Below, piece by piece: positions 10,622 to 20,800 of a stretch of DNA of 64,000 nt. The notes beneath the pieces are model-generated. The model saw nothing but the letters and a program-made list of their open reading frames with translations. It searched no databases and was not told the DNA's origin. Positions within the stretch are counted from its first letter, which is position 1. Every line of letters starts with the position of its first letter. The position numbers and the translations under genes are program-made. This DNA is from Scytonema tolypothrichoides VB-61278 (GTDB lineage Bacteria; Cyanobacteriota; Cyanobacteriia; Cyanobacteriales; Nostocaceae): the NCBI RefSeq assembly GCF_000828085.3, contig NZ_JXCA02000001.1:718741-782740 (forward strand), in the 5' to 3' direction.

Positions 10622-11302
10622 TTATCCTCTCAAAGTTCGCAGCACAGCTTCTATCCTGGTTACGCTGTCCTGCTTGCCTTGCTTTTGGTACAAATCCCGG
10701 GCTTGTTGAAATGCTGCGATCGCATCTTTTGATTTGCCCTGCTTCATTAAAATGTTACCCCGCAACTCATAAACTTGGGGATTTTTGGGATCAAGGCTAA
10801 CAGCTTGTTCATATGCCCATTTCAGATTGTTGTTCTCTCCCAAACGCAACAGGACTGTAGCTAACCCTATATAGGCGTTGACGTTACTCCGGTTACTTTG
10901 AATTGCACGCCGGTAGGCTTCCTTTGCTGCTTTATTGTCTCCTAAATTGCCACTGACATAACCCAAAGCATATTGATAATCGCTATTGTTCGGATTTAAG
11001 GCAACAGCGCGACGATAAGCTTGTAGTGATGAGGGAAAATTTCCTTGTAGCGCGTAGAGGTAGCCAATACCAGAATAAATTGTGGCGTTTTTTGGCTCTA
11101 GAGCGGATGCTCTTTGATAGAGAGCGATCGCCCCATTATAATCACCACTATCTACCAGCTTGCGCCCTTCCTGTAAAAGTCCTTTTATTTCTTCACTACT
11201 TTGTTGTGGTAATGCATCCTGAGCTTGAGCAACCAAAGGTATTGTTGCGAGAAAGCTCCCTATTAAAAGAACACTTACTATCAATGATGTTCGTTTGTAC
11301 AC
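10622..11302 (-). CDS. Secreted TPR-repeat protein
   Basis: 226 residues starting at GTG 11302. An N-terminal signal peptide (hydrophobic 9-24, AQA cleavage region) is followed by about five tetratricopeptide repeats with the consensus Gly/Tyr/Ala pattern (YQRASALEPKNATIYSGIGY and similar). TPR arrays bind other proteins; the export signal places this one in the periplasm or thylakoid lumen. It is convergent with the ABC ATPase gene, with only two bases between them. Specific role unknown. Confidence 0.85.
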   Translation of the reverse strand: MYKRTSLIVSVLLIGSFLATIPLVAQAQDALPQQSSEEIKGLLQEGRKLVDSGDYNGAIALYQRASALEPKNATIYSGIGYLYALQGNFPSSLQAYRRAVALNPNNSDYQYALGYVSGNLGDNKAAKEAYRRAIQSNRSNVNAYIGLATVLLRLGENNNLKWAYEQAVSLDPKNPQVYELRGNILMKQGKSKDAIAAFQQARDLYQKQGKQDSVTRIEAVLRTLRG

Positions 11303-11557
11303 AGTAAATTACCTAAAAGTTCCTGCAACTTTTTTCCACAATCTCCGTGGATGCTTGTCTATTAAAACAGATCTATTTGATTTTGCAAGATCTCTTACTT
11401 TATATTTACAAAATATTTACGATAACTTTCTTTTTTTTTTGATATTACAATAAATTAACAGTTTTTTTTCATACAATCTGCTTTCCAAGTATCTGCTTCG
11501 ACGTTTAAAAATCTAAGCAGGAGTTTGAGCTGATAGTTACCTTTTTGAGGAAGATCT

Positions 11558-11893
11558 ATGATAGTAACCACGACTGATGTCATTCAAGGAGCCGTCATTC
11601 AGTCATATTTAGGCATCGTCACGGCGGAAGTTGTCTACGGTAGTAATTTCTTACGAGATTTTTTTGCGAGCATCCGGGATGTTATTGGCGGACGCACAGG
11701 TAGCTACGAACGCCTTTTTGAGGAAGGACAACGTAAGGCTTTAGAAGAATTAGAGCGACGGGCATTACGTCTAGGGGCAGATGCTGTTGTCGGTATTGAA
11801 GTGGATACTGGCACAATCAATGTTGACCAATCAGGTGTGCTCATGCTTATTACTGCTACAGGTACTGCGGTGAAACTGCGTCAGCAGTTATAA
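11558..11893 (+). CDS. YbjQ/UPF0145 family protein
   Basis: 111 residues matching the YbjQ heavy-metal-binding-domain family: start MIVTTTDVIQG, the FLRDFFASIRDVIGGR segment, the central E-R repeats and the ending ADAVVGIEVD. Members form pentamers; their physiological role is unsettled. AGGAAGATCT directly precedes the ATG. It is a single-gene unit. Confidence 0.88.
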   Translation: MIVTTTDVIQGAVIQSYLGIVTAEVVYGSNFLRDFFASIRDVIGGRTGSYERLFEEGQRKALEELERRALRLGADAVVGIEVDTGTINVDQSGVLMLITATGTAVKLRQQL

Positions 11894-11966
11894 GTTATCA
11901 GTCATCAGTTGTTGATTATCATCTGTTCACTCATAACTGATGGCTATTAACTGCTCACTGATAACT
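11893..11966. repeat. Inverted repeat of the TTATCAGT type
   Basis: AGTTATCAGT (11893-11902) and ACTGATAACT (11957-11966) flank low-complexity copies of the same word. It overlaps the stop of the YbjQ gene and could end its transcript as a hairpin. The rest of the gap to 12286 is AT-rich with nothing recognisable. Confidence 0.55.
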
Positions 11967-12286
11967 CTTTTGAACTTGATGAAAAGCACAAATTTATCAC
12001 TTTCATTAAATGACTAGAGATAGAATGAAAACATAATGAAATTACGCTGATTGCTCTTGTGAAATTTTCTTAATTTTTTCATCTAATTTTTCATTTTGTC
12101 AACGTGTAATCACTTAATAAAACTTAAACAAAAATCGTTGACAATGATGATAATTATATGACTAAAGATAGAGTTCTTAATTATTTCTGCTGATAGATAT
12201 CAAAAACTCTCATAGGCAATTTAATTATATTCATTAGCATAAATAGCTAGAAAAAAGTTTACTGGAGTACTAAGGGATAAATTGCT

Positions 12287-12919
12287 ATGTCATACACAAA
12301 TCGAGTCGGTGATGAAGTTATTACTGAGCCTGCAGTCATAGGTCGAGTTGGTGATTATCATGATCGCGTTCGTTGGGGTCCTATAATTTCTGGTTTATTA
12401 ATTGCCTTAGCAACTCAATTGATTTTAAGTTCTATTTTTGCTGCAATAGGAGCAGGCAGCATAGAAGGTTCAGGTAGACCGAGAACAATTACTCCAGATG
12501 TGACTGGAAATGTTGGTATTTGGTCAACTATTGGATTATTGATTTCGCTATTTACAGGTGGTTGGGTAATGGCTCGTGCTTGTGGTCCGATGAACCGCAA
12601 CACAGCTCTTCTCAACGGTGCAATACTGTGGGCAACAACTTTAGCAGTTGGCTCTTGGTTACTAGCAAGCGGAGTTTCCGGCGCTTTTGGTGTTGCTGCT
12701 TCTAATGCTGGAGAAGTGATTAACCAAGTGCAACAACAAGGAGGCGTTCCTGTACCACGAAATACAACCAACATAAGCGCCCAAGAAGCTCGTCAGATTG
12801 CAGCAAATGTACGTTCAGGATTGTGGTGGTTTGTGTTTGGTTCTTTGTTAGGTTTACTCGCTTCAATGATTGGGGCTGCTACTGGAACTCGCAGTCCACG
12901 TACTAATCATTATGCGTAA
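12287..12919 (+). CDS. Hypothetical integral membrane protein, four predicted helices
   Basis: 210 residues with hydrophobic stretches near 32-54, 78-96, 107-135 and 175-200, the last three glycine- and alanine-rich. The loops carry a polar Asn/Gln-rich segment (about 140-170). The layout resembles PhnA-like or YMGG-like membrane proteins of unknown function seen in proteobacteria and cyanobacteria. I cannot name a function. A clear terminator follows. Confidence 0.75.
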   Translation: MSYTNRVGDEVITEPAVIGRVGDYHDRVRWGPIISGLLIALATQLILSSIFAAIGAGSIEGSGRPRTITPDVTGNVGIWSTIGLLISLFTGGWVMARACGPMNRNTALLNGAILWATTLAVGSWLLASGVSGAFGVAASNAGEVINQVQQQGGVPVPRNTTNISAQEARQIAANVRSGLWWFVFGSLLGLLASMIGAATGTRSPRTNHYA

Positions 12920-12974
12920 AAACTTGTTTTTAAAAACCTGTTTAGACAAATCAATGTCTCAACCTTCTTTAGAC

Positions 12975-13001
12975 AGTACCTTTATTAAGGTGCTTTTTTT
13001 T
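12975..13001 (+). terminator. Rho-independent terminator
   Basis: Stem AGTACCTT/AAGGTGCT (one G-T pair), loop TATT, then seven T. It lies 56 bases after the membrane-protein stop. Confidence 0.85.
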
Positions 13002-13148
13002 ATTAAGTAATACCAATTCTCTGTAACAATGAGCTTAATAATTCGAGTGGAAGTGAATTGCTGATCATCCTCCCTCCTCCCAAATGACCAATTACTCAGT
13101 ATAAATGAGCCAGCACTGAAATTTACTAACTTTCCTTAACTTTTAGAA

Positions 13149-13221
<73 letters not shown>

Positions 13222-13371
13222 GCTGTTGCACACAATATCTATATTAGCACACACATTTTCAAAAAGCGATAGTTTTTTTGAAATTTTTTGAAAAAATTTT
13301 TCTGGTTTCTTCATTCCCTGATTTTATTGCGACTCAGACAGAGAGATACTAGCAATGGCTTGGATATTTTT

Positions 13372-13403
13372 AAATTTTGAATTTTGAACTTTGAACTTTG
13401 AAT
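13372..13403. repeat. Short tandem repeat (TTTGAAC-type heptamer)
   Basis: Four to five imperfect copies of TTTGAAC/TTTTGAA lie directly before the DUF2227 start. It is a cyanobacterial STRR-type repeat. Confidence 0.7.
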
Positions 13404-13408
13404 TGTTT

Positions 13409-14023
13409 ATGCCCTCTGGTCGGACTCATGATCGCATTACTTTATGGGCTTTACCGTTTGTGACTGGTGTTGTTTTTTGGCTAACCAACAACGGTAACTT
13501 GACTTTGTTGATTACTGGTGGATTTCTGTTCGGAGGGCTGATGTTCGGTCCTGACTTGGATATTTACTCTCGCCACTTCCAACGCTGGGGTTTTTTACGC
13601 TTTATTTGGTTACCTTATCAAAAAAGTCTACGCCATCGTTCTTTGTTATCTCACGGACCAATCATCGGTACAACGGTGCGTGTTCTTTATCTGGGCAGCT
13701 TGGGAGCAATAGTAGCAATTTTCAGTTTGTTTATTATCGAAAAGCTGTGGAATATCCAGTTCAATTGGCAAATGACAGGCGAAACTGTCACATCCACGAT
13801 CGCTCACTACAGTATGGAATTTATCGCTGTATTTGTCGGGCTGGAAGTTGGTGCTATGAGCCATTATCTTAGTGACTGGGGAGGTTCAGCTTATAAGCGT
13901 TTTCAAAAGCAGGGAGTCCGCGGATTGCTGCCGCGTGCGAAAATGAAGAAACGTAAAGTGACGAGTCGTGGTAGTAGTAGGAGTAAAGTCAAAGCAAAAA
14001 ATAGCCGCCGCACAAAGTCATAG
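13409..14023 (+). CDS. DUF2227 putative metal-binding membrane protein
   Basis: The family start MPSGRTHDRIT lies at 13409; the frame is open six codons further upstream, but those codons come from the short tandem repeat. About 204 residues. Conserved histidines and acids (THDR, PDLDIYSRHFQRWG, HRSLLSHGP, HYLSDWGG) recall the membrane-bound hydrolase YdjM-like family, whose members coordinate metal. Hydrophobic helices lie near 15-50 and 85-150. The C-terminal tail is strongly basic (Lys/Arg/Ser). Function unproven. Confidence 0.85.
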   Translation: MPSGRTHDRITLWALPFVTGVVFWLTNNGNLTLLITGGFLFGGLMFGPDLDIYSRHFQRWGFLRFIWLPYQKSLRHRSLLSHGPIIGTTVRVLYLGSLGAIVAIFSLFIIEKLWNIQFNWQMTGETVTSTIAHYSMEFIAVFVGLEVGAMSHYLSDWGGSAYKRFQKQGVRGLLPRAKMKKRKVTSRGSSRSKVKAKNSRRTKS

Positions 14024-14059
14024 GTAAATTGTGGGGTAAGTATCAGAGCCTACTGATTA

Positions 14060-14247
14060 AACTCGTTTCCAGCCTCAGGCTGGAAATGCCAGGGACGAGG
14101 CTCTGCCTCAATCTGAAATACCGGAGGCGGAGCCTCCTAGTAGCGCATTCCCTGGCTGAGCCAGGGAACGAGAAATATGTCTTTATACATTTGGGATGCT
14201 CCCAAGAATAAGATTTACAACCGCAGAGGACGCAGAGGACGCAGAGC
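14060..14247. repeat. Cluster of dispersed palindromic repeats
   Basis: Three palindromes occur in a row: CCAGCCTCAGGCTGG, GAGGCGGAGCCTC and CCCTGGCTGAGCCAGGG. They are followed by direct repeats of GCAGAGGAC before the mazG start. This is typical Nostocales intergenic repeat material with no gene. Confidence 0.7.
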
Positions 14248-14256
14248 TTTTTAATT

Positions 14257-15087
14257 ATGGAAACTAATCAAACCCAGAGAAACGCTGAGACTTTGGCAGC
14301 AATACAAAAATTAATTGATGTGGTGACAAAGTTACGTTCTCCTGATGGGGGTTGTCCGTGGGATTTGGAGCAAACTCCTCAAACACTAACACCATACGTG
14401 ATAGAAGAAGCTTACGAAGTTGTAGATGCGATTAAGAGTGGGGATCAAGATGCTATTGCGGAAGAATTAGGTGACTTACTCTTACAAGTTGTCCTGCAAG
14501 CACAAATCGCCAGGGAATATGAACAATTTTCTTTGAAGGAAGTCGCCGAAGGAATTTCACAAAAGTTGATTCGCCGTCATCCTCATGTTTTTGGTGATGT
14601 GTCGGTGCAAAGTGTTGATGATGTGCGGCGAAATTGGGAAGAAATTAAAGCTGCAGAGAAAGGAGAAACATCTGCGGATACTCAAAAACTGAGTTATAAA
14701 CTCGATCGTTATGCACGCAAGCTTCCTCCGTTGATGGCGACGATGAAGATTTCGCGCAAGGCGGCTGCTGTTGGATTTGAATGGGAAAATATTGATGGGG
14801 TGTGGGACAAGTTTAATGAGGAATTGACGGAATTTAAGCAGGCGTTAGCTGAGGAAACACCTGAACGACAACAAGCTGAGTTGGGTGATTTGCTATTTTC
14901 TCTTCTCCAGGTTGCTCGTTGGTGTAATCTTGATCCGGAAGCTGCTTTGCAGGGAACAAATCAGCGGTTTATTCAGCGTTTGCAAAAGATGGAGGTGAAT
15001 GCTTCGCGTCCTCTGACTGATTACACTTTAGAGGAATTAGAAACGTTGTGGCAAAAAGCGAAAGCCCAACTTGCACAGGAAGAGTAA
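14257..15087 (+). CDS. mazG: Nucleoside triphosphate pyrophosphohydrolase MazG
   Basis: 276 residues with two MazG domains. The first carries the signature DGGCPWDLEQTPQTLTPYV and the metal-binding EEAYEVVDAI...EELGDLLLQV (ExxE, ExxD). The second, near 160-250, has the AELGDLLFSLLQVARW copy. The enzyme hydrolyses NTPs, including non-canonical ones, to NMP and PPi. It is followed after 75 bases by proA on the same strand; co-transcription is possible. Confidence 0.93.
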   Translation: METNQTQRNAETLAAIQKLIDVVTKLRSPDGGCPWDLEQTPQTLTPYVIEEAYEVVDAIKSGDQDAIAEELGDLLLQVVLQAQIAREYEQFSLKEVAEGISQKLIRRHPHVFGDVSVQSVDDVRRNWEEIKAAEKGETSADTQKLSYKLDRYARKLPPLMATMKISRKAAAVGFEWENIDGVWDKFNEELTEFKQALAEETPERQQAELGDLLFSLLQVARWCNLDPEAALQGTNQRFIQRLQKMEVNASRPLTDYTLEELETLWQKAKAQLAQEE

Positions 15088-15162
15088 AAATCTGGTTTCA
15101 GGGTATTTGAAATCGCAGATAAAAACAGATAAAAACAGATAATTGAAACGTAGTTTTTTAGT

Positions 15163-16473
15163 ATGACTATTTCTGCAGAGAATTCATTAAACCTAGTTGC
15201 AGTTGCGAAAAAAACTAGACAGGCTGCACTCAAGCTAGCAGTTCTTTCAACTGAGGTGAGAAATAAAGCTATTGAAGCGATCGCTCAAGCTTTAGAATCT
15301 GCCAAAGATGAAATTTTACAAGCCAATGTTGCTGATTGTGAAAAAGCCACTACAGATGGAATTGCTAAGCCACTTTATAAGCGTTTGCAGTTAGATGAAT
15401 ATAAGTTAAGAGATGCGATCGCTGGGGTGAGAGATGTTGGCAAACTCAGTGATCCGGTTGGAGAAGTGCAGATTCACCGTGAACTGGATCAAGGCTTAAT
15501 CTTGAAGCGAGTCACTTGTCCTTTGGGTGTGTTGGGTGTCATTTTTGAAGCACGCCCGGAAGCAGCAATTCAAATCGTGACTCTTGCTATCAAGTCGGGA
15601 AATGGTGTGATTCTCAAAGGTGGGAAAGAAGCGACTCGTTCTTGTGAAGCAATTGTCAAGGCGATTAAACAAGGACTTTCTCAAAGTGTTGTTAATCCAG
15701 ATGCAGTACAGTTGTTAACAACAAGAGAAGAAATTTTGGAACTTCTAAAATTAGATAAGTATGTGGATTTAATTATTCCTAGAGGTTCTAACTCTTTTGT
15801 GAGATTTGTGCAGGAAAATACTCGTATACCTGTATTAGGTCATGCTGACGGAATTTGTCATCTTTATATAGATAAAGCTGCAGATTTAGAAAAGGCTATT
15901 GCGATTACAGTGGATGCTAAAACGGGCTATCCTGCTGCTTGTAATGCGATTGAAACTTTGTTAGTTCACGGCTTAATTGCTGCAAAGTTTTTACCAAAAG
16001 TTGCAGAAAGTTTGCAAAAACTCAATGTGGAATTGAGAGGGGATGAACGTACTCGCGAAATTCTACCAAATATTGCAGCCGCAATAGAAGAAGACTGGGA
16101 GACTGAATACTCTGATTTGATTTTGTCGATAAAAGTTGTGGATTCGTTGGAGGATGCGATCGCCCACATTAACAACTATGGTTCCAAGCACACTGATGCT
16201 ATTATCACTGAAGATGCAGAAGCTGCCCAAACTTTCCTAGCGCTAGTGAATTCAGCCGGAGTTTATCACAACTGTTCTACCCGATTTGCTGATGGCTTCC
16301 GCTATGGTTTCGGTGCAGAAGTTGGGATTAGTACTCAACAAATGCCTCCTCGTGGTCCTGTTGGTTTAGAAGGTTTGGTAACATACAAATATCAAATGAT
16401 TGGCAATGGTCATGTTGTTGCTACTTACACAGGTGCAAATGCCAAAGCCTTTACTTTTAAAGATTTGGTATGA
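15163..16473 (+). CDS. proA: Gamma-glutamyl phosphate reductase
   Basis: 436 residues of the aldehyde-dehydrogenase superfamily. It reduces gamma-glutamyl phosphate to glutamate semialdehyde with NADPH in proline synthesis. The ProA signature [18 protein letters not shown] contains the catalytic Cys; [28 protein letters not shown] and the closing [17 protein letters not shown] are family hallmarks. Several GCGATCGC sites lie inside it. ATG 15163 is the only sensible start. proB is not in the window. Confidence 0.96.
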   Translation: MTISAENSLNLVAVAKKTRQAALKLAVLSTEVRNKAIEAIAQALESAKDEILQANVADCEKATTDGIAKPLYKRLQLDEYKLRDAIAGVRDVGKLSDPVGEVQIHRELDQGLILKRVTCPLGVLGVIFEARPEAAIQIVTLAIKSGNGVILKGGKEATRSCEAIVKAIKQGLSQSVVNPDAVQLLTTREEILELLKLDKYVDLIIPRGSNSFVRFVQENTRIPVLGHADGICHLYIDKAADLEKAIAITVDAKTGYPAACNAIETLLVHGLIAAKFLPKVAESLQKLNVELRGDERTREILPNIAAAIEEDWETEYSDLILSIKVVDSLEDAIAHINNYGSKHTDAIITEDAEAAQTFLALVNSAGVYHNCSTRFADGFRYGFGAEVGISTQQMPPRGPVGLEGLVTYKYQMIGNGHVVATYTGANAKAFTFKDLV

Positions 16474-16542
16474 AACGCTCTGTAGACAATACAATGTACT
16501 GTTGTCTGAGTGTTTTCTGTAAGATTGAGTAGCAAATATTAT

Positions 16543-17469
16543 ATGAAGTGGGAAAAATTGAATTGGTTTAAAATTGCTTTACGAGTGCGAGGCTCAGTCT
16601 TTCCTGTTATATTACCTCGCATCTTTTTATTTAGTGGATTTGGAGTTATCATATCCATAATCCACTATTACGGGGTTTCTCTACCAAAGCAAATTGGCAA
16701 CGTTACAACCAATGTAGCCTTTAATCTTGTCTTAGGTTTGTTGCTAGTTTTTCGCACAAATACTGCCTACGAACGTTATTGGGAAGGTCGAAAAACTTGG
16801 GGTGGGATAGTCGTTAATTCTCTAAATTTAGGCAGGAAGATTCAGCTAGCAATTTTAGAAAAGGAACCTATAGATAAAGAGAAAAAAGCAGCCTGTCTAC
16901 GGCTATTTAGTGCTTTTGCAATTGCAACTAAATTGTATTTACGTCAGTTACCAGAAAAAAAGGAACTGAAACCTTTTCTGACAGAATCGCAATATTTACA
17001 ATTAAAGGATGTACGAAATCCTCCCTTGAAGATTGCTGTTTGGATTGGAGAATATCTTAAACAGCAGCAAATTAACGATTGCTTGAGCATGGAAGAATTG
17101 GTGTTTATGAATACTTTATTGAATAACATGGTAGAGTCTTTGATAGGCAGTGAGCGTATTTTAAAAACACCAATGCCTTTAATTTATGCTATTTATCTGA
17201 AGCGATTATTACTGATATATTTTATTGTATTACCTTTGCATTTAGTTAGTACTTTACAGTGGTGGACTGTACCGAGTGTGGCGTTAATAAGTTTTACCTT
17301 ACTAGGAATTGAAGAAATAGGTAACCAATTAGAAGATCCATTCGGTTTCGATTTATATGATTTGCCTTTAGATGACATTTGTCAGACGTTAACCAAAAAT
17401 ATAGAAGATTTAATGAATGAAAGTGAAGATAATTTGATTTGTCAAACACAATCATCTTTGTCTAGTTGA
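16543..17469 (+). CDS. Bestrophin-like membrane protein (UPF0187)
   Basis: About 308 residues from ATG 16543; a GTG at 16510 is the longer alternative. Family motifs include the first helix (RIFLFSGFGVIISIIHYYG), the FRTNTAYERYWEGRKTWGG segment, and the C-terminal EEIGNQLEDPFGFDLYDLPLDD acidic run. Bacterial and plastid bestrophins are anion (chloride) channels; in thylakoids VCCN1 helps tune the proton motive force. Thylakoid or plasma membrane location cannot be decided here. Confidence 0.9.
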   Translation: MKWEKLNWFKIALRVRGSVFPVILPRIFLFSGFGVIISIIHYYGVSLPKQIGNVTTNVAFNLVLGLLLVFRTNTAYERYWEGRKTWGGIVVNSLNLGRKIQLAILEKEPIDKEKKAACLRLFSAFAIATKLYLRQLPEKKELKPFLTESQYLQLKDVRNPPLKIAVWIGEYLKQQQINDCLSMEELVFMNTLLNNMVESLIGSERILKTPMPLIYAIYLKRLLLIYFIVLPLHLVSTLQWWTVPSVALISFTLLGIEEIGNQLEDPFGFDLYDLPLDDICQTLTKNIEDLMNESEDNLICQTQSSLSS

Positions 17470-17865
17470 GCTTGAACAGGAGTACCTTTTCTGACGACAT
17501 ACAGCGCTTTGCATCTAAATGGAGTACACTCCTCCCTAACCCTGACGCGGGTGGGATATCTGTGTACTTCACCAACTTGCAATTTGCTGTATTATTATTC
17601 ACCCCCAATTGAAGTGAATAAGTACAGTACTGCTATAATTTGACTTATACAGAAAAACCGAATATCTCTTGAAAAAGCTTTTTTGAATATTGTACTGTGG
17701 ATTTTGGCTAAAGTTGCTTTGATCCATACGGGTGCTTCTGCCTTGAAAGTATACAGCAAAAAACTTGTCAGTGATGAAAACTGATAAATCATATAAATCA
17801 TAAAACTTATTAAAAATCTTATTATCTACTGCTTTAAGCAAAGCTCGTGCATAATACTCAAGGCA
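17470..17865. other. Intergenic region, no gene seen
   Basis: 396 bases between the bestrophin and sensor-kinase genes. The frames are broken in all directions. The sequence contains dispersed-repeat material near 17509-17545 and an AT-rich stretch before the kinase start. Nothing more can be supported. Confidence 0.5.
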
Positions 17866-20800
17866 ATGAAAGACGAGGATAAGACAAAAGAGCAGTTGAT
17901 TGAAGAGTTAACTGCGCTACGCCAAAACCTTTCGCTAGTTAAACAATTAGCAACTCAACAACAGCAGACCCAAGAGACGCTGCGACAGCAACACGAACGG
18001 GAACGACGCCAAGTTCAAAAAGAGCAGGCTCTGAATCGAGTGATTCAAAGTATCCGTAATTCTCTAGATTTAGAAACAATTTTTACCACAGCGGCTTATG
18101 AGATTACTCAGCTTGTACCTGCTGATCGAGTTGAAATTGTGCAATATATCCCTGAACGGCAACTGTGGGTGAATGTCGCTGATTATCATCACACTCCAGA
18201 TTTACCAAGTGCTTTGGGGGTCGAAATTCCCGATGCTGGTAATGAAATTGCTACCCGACTTAAGCGATTAGAAGTTGTTCAAATTGAAGATGCGAGTACT
18301 TGTTCAGACGAAATTAACCGCAGCTTAGCCCAAACTTATTGCGGTGCATGGTTGCTGGTACCGGTGCACTTTGGCTCTACTATTTGGGGTAGTCTCAGCT
18401 TGGTAAGAAACAGGCATCCTTCTTCCCCTTGGCAGCAGGAGGAAGTGGAATTAACTTGTGCAGTGGCTGATCAACTGGCGATCGCCATTCACCAATCCAC
18501 CCTCTTGTTGCAGCTACAAACCGAACTTACCGAACGCAAGCAGATAGAAGCTGATTTGCAAGAAAAGCAGCATTTTATTGAGCGAATTGTTGAAACCACC
18601 CCAGACTTGATATATGTCTACGACTTAGTTGAACAGCGCAACGTTTATGTAAACCGACAAGTTGTTGAGATTCTTGGCTACTCCTCACAACAGATTCAAG
18701 CAATGAGAGAGACAATGCTACCACATCTGGTTCATCCAGATGATATGGCACGAGTTAGGGAATACCACAACCGCTTTCAAACTCTTAAAGAAGGTGAAGT
18801 CATTGAGCTAGAGTATCGGATGAAAGATGCCAAGGGTGAGTGGCGTTGGTTGTGTAGCCGAGATACTGTTTTCTCCAAAAATGCAGACGGTTTACCCGTG
18901 CAGGTTTTGGGCATAGCCGCTAACATTACCGAACGCAAGCTAGCAGAAGCAGCCATTTCCTTTCAAGCGCATCTGCTATCAGCGGTGGAACAGGCTGTGA
19001 TTGCCACTGATTTGGACGGAAGAATTATATACTGGAATCGCTTTGCAGAAACACTCTACGGCTGGTCAGCGGTGGAAGTCATCGGTCAAAATGTCTTAGA
19101 AGTCGTGACTAGTGAGACTTCACAAGAGCAAGCCGCTGAAATTATGTCCCACCTACAGCGCGGTGAAAGTTGGTCTGGGGAATTTCTTGTTCGGCGTCGA
19201 GACGGCACTTTGTTCCCAATCTTAATTACTGATTCGCCCATATACGATGATAAAGGCGTATTAGTCGGCATTGTTGGCATTTCTATTGACATCACTGAAC
19301 GCAACAAGGCTATTGCAGCGCTCCAAGAAAGTGAAGAACGATTTCGCACCATGGCAGACACAGCTCCAGTGATGATATGGATGACTGGGACTGATAAGCT
19401 TTGTAATTATTTTAATAAGAGCTGGTTAGAATTTACGGGACGCGCACTAGAACAAGAACTAGGTAATGGTTGGGCAGAACTTCTCCATCCCGACGATTTA
19501 CAACTTTGTATAGAGACTTACACAACTGCAGTTGATGCTCGCCGCAGTTTCACTATGGAACATCGCTACAGGCGTTTTGATGGTGAGTATCGTTGGCTAT
19601 TTGATACAGCTATCCCAAGGTTTCATTCAGACGGTAGTTTTGCTGGTTACATTGGTTCCGGCATTGATATCACAGAGCAAAAGCAGATGCTTGAAGCACT
19701 GCAAGACAGCGAAGCGCGATTGAGGTTAACCTTAGACGCAGCTCGCATGGTCACTTGGGACTGGAACATTACGACCAATAGTGTTGTGGATTATAACCCA
19801 ATGGAACCGTTCTGTGATCTTGCTTTAGGCTGCAATGAGCATACATTTGAAGCTTTTCTCGATGCTGTTTATTTTGAAGATCGCGATCGCGTCGTTGCTG
19901 CCATAAGAGATGCTATTGACAATCAGAAAGACTATGAAGTTGAATATCGATTGGTATCATCTGATGGTGCGCTGCATTGGATGGAAAATAAAGGGCAAGT
20001 CTACTATGACCAAACTGGGAAACCAGTACGTATGGTCGGTGTAGGAATAGACATCACCGATCGCAAACAAGCGGAACAAAAAATCCGCGAACAAGCGGCT
20101 TGGCTTGATGTCGCGACAGATGCCATTATAGTGAGAGATTTAGAAAACAAAATTGTCTTTTGGAACAGAAGCGCTGAACGACTTTACGGTTGGAAAGCAA
20201 AAGACGCTTTGGGTAAAAATGCTAGTGAACTTTTGTATAAAAAAATATCGCCGCAACTCCAAGAGGCTTTGTCTGAAGTTCGCTTGGCAGGCGAGTGGTA
20301 TGGTGAATTGAGCCAGGTACAAAAAGATGGCAAGGAAGTCATTGTTGAAACTCGCTGGACACTCGTGCGCGATGAACACGGGAAGCCAAAATCTATCCTG
20401 ACTGTAAACACCGACATCACAGAAAAGAAAAAACTTCAGACACAGTTTCTTCGTGCTCAACGACTAGAAAGCCTCGGTACACTTGCGAGTGGTATTGCTC
20501 ACGACCTCAATAATACACTAGCTCCCATGCTCATGTCCGCTCAGCTTTTGCGGATGAGAATTTCCGATGAACGGAACCAACAGCTTCTTGAGACATTAGA
20601 AACAAACGCTCAACGTGGTGCAGCTATGGTTAGGCAAGTGCTATCGTTTGCACGCGGTGTCGAAGGTAAGCGCACGATTTTACAAATCAGGCATTTGATA
20701 TCAGAAATTGAGCAGTTTGCCAAACAAACATTTCCCAAATCTATCGAATTTTGTACTGATATTCCAGCAAATCTTTGGACTGTTTCTGGAGATGCAACCC

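Noticed and set aside
18000..18500. Cyanobacteriochrome-type GAF in the hybrid kinase
   Set aside because: No DXCF or CH chromophore motif; the single Cys in TYCGAWLL is not in the expected context.
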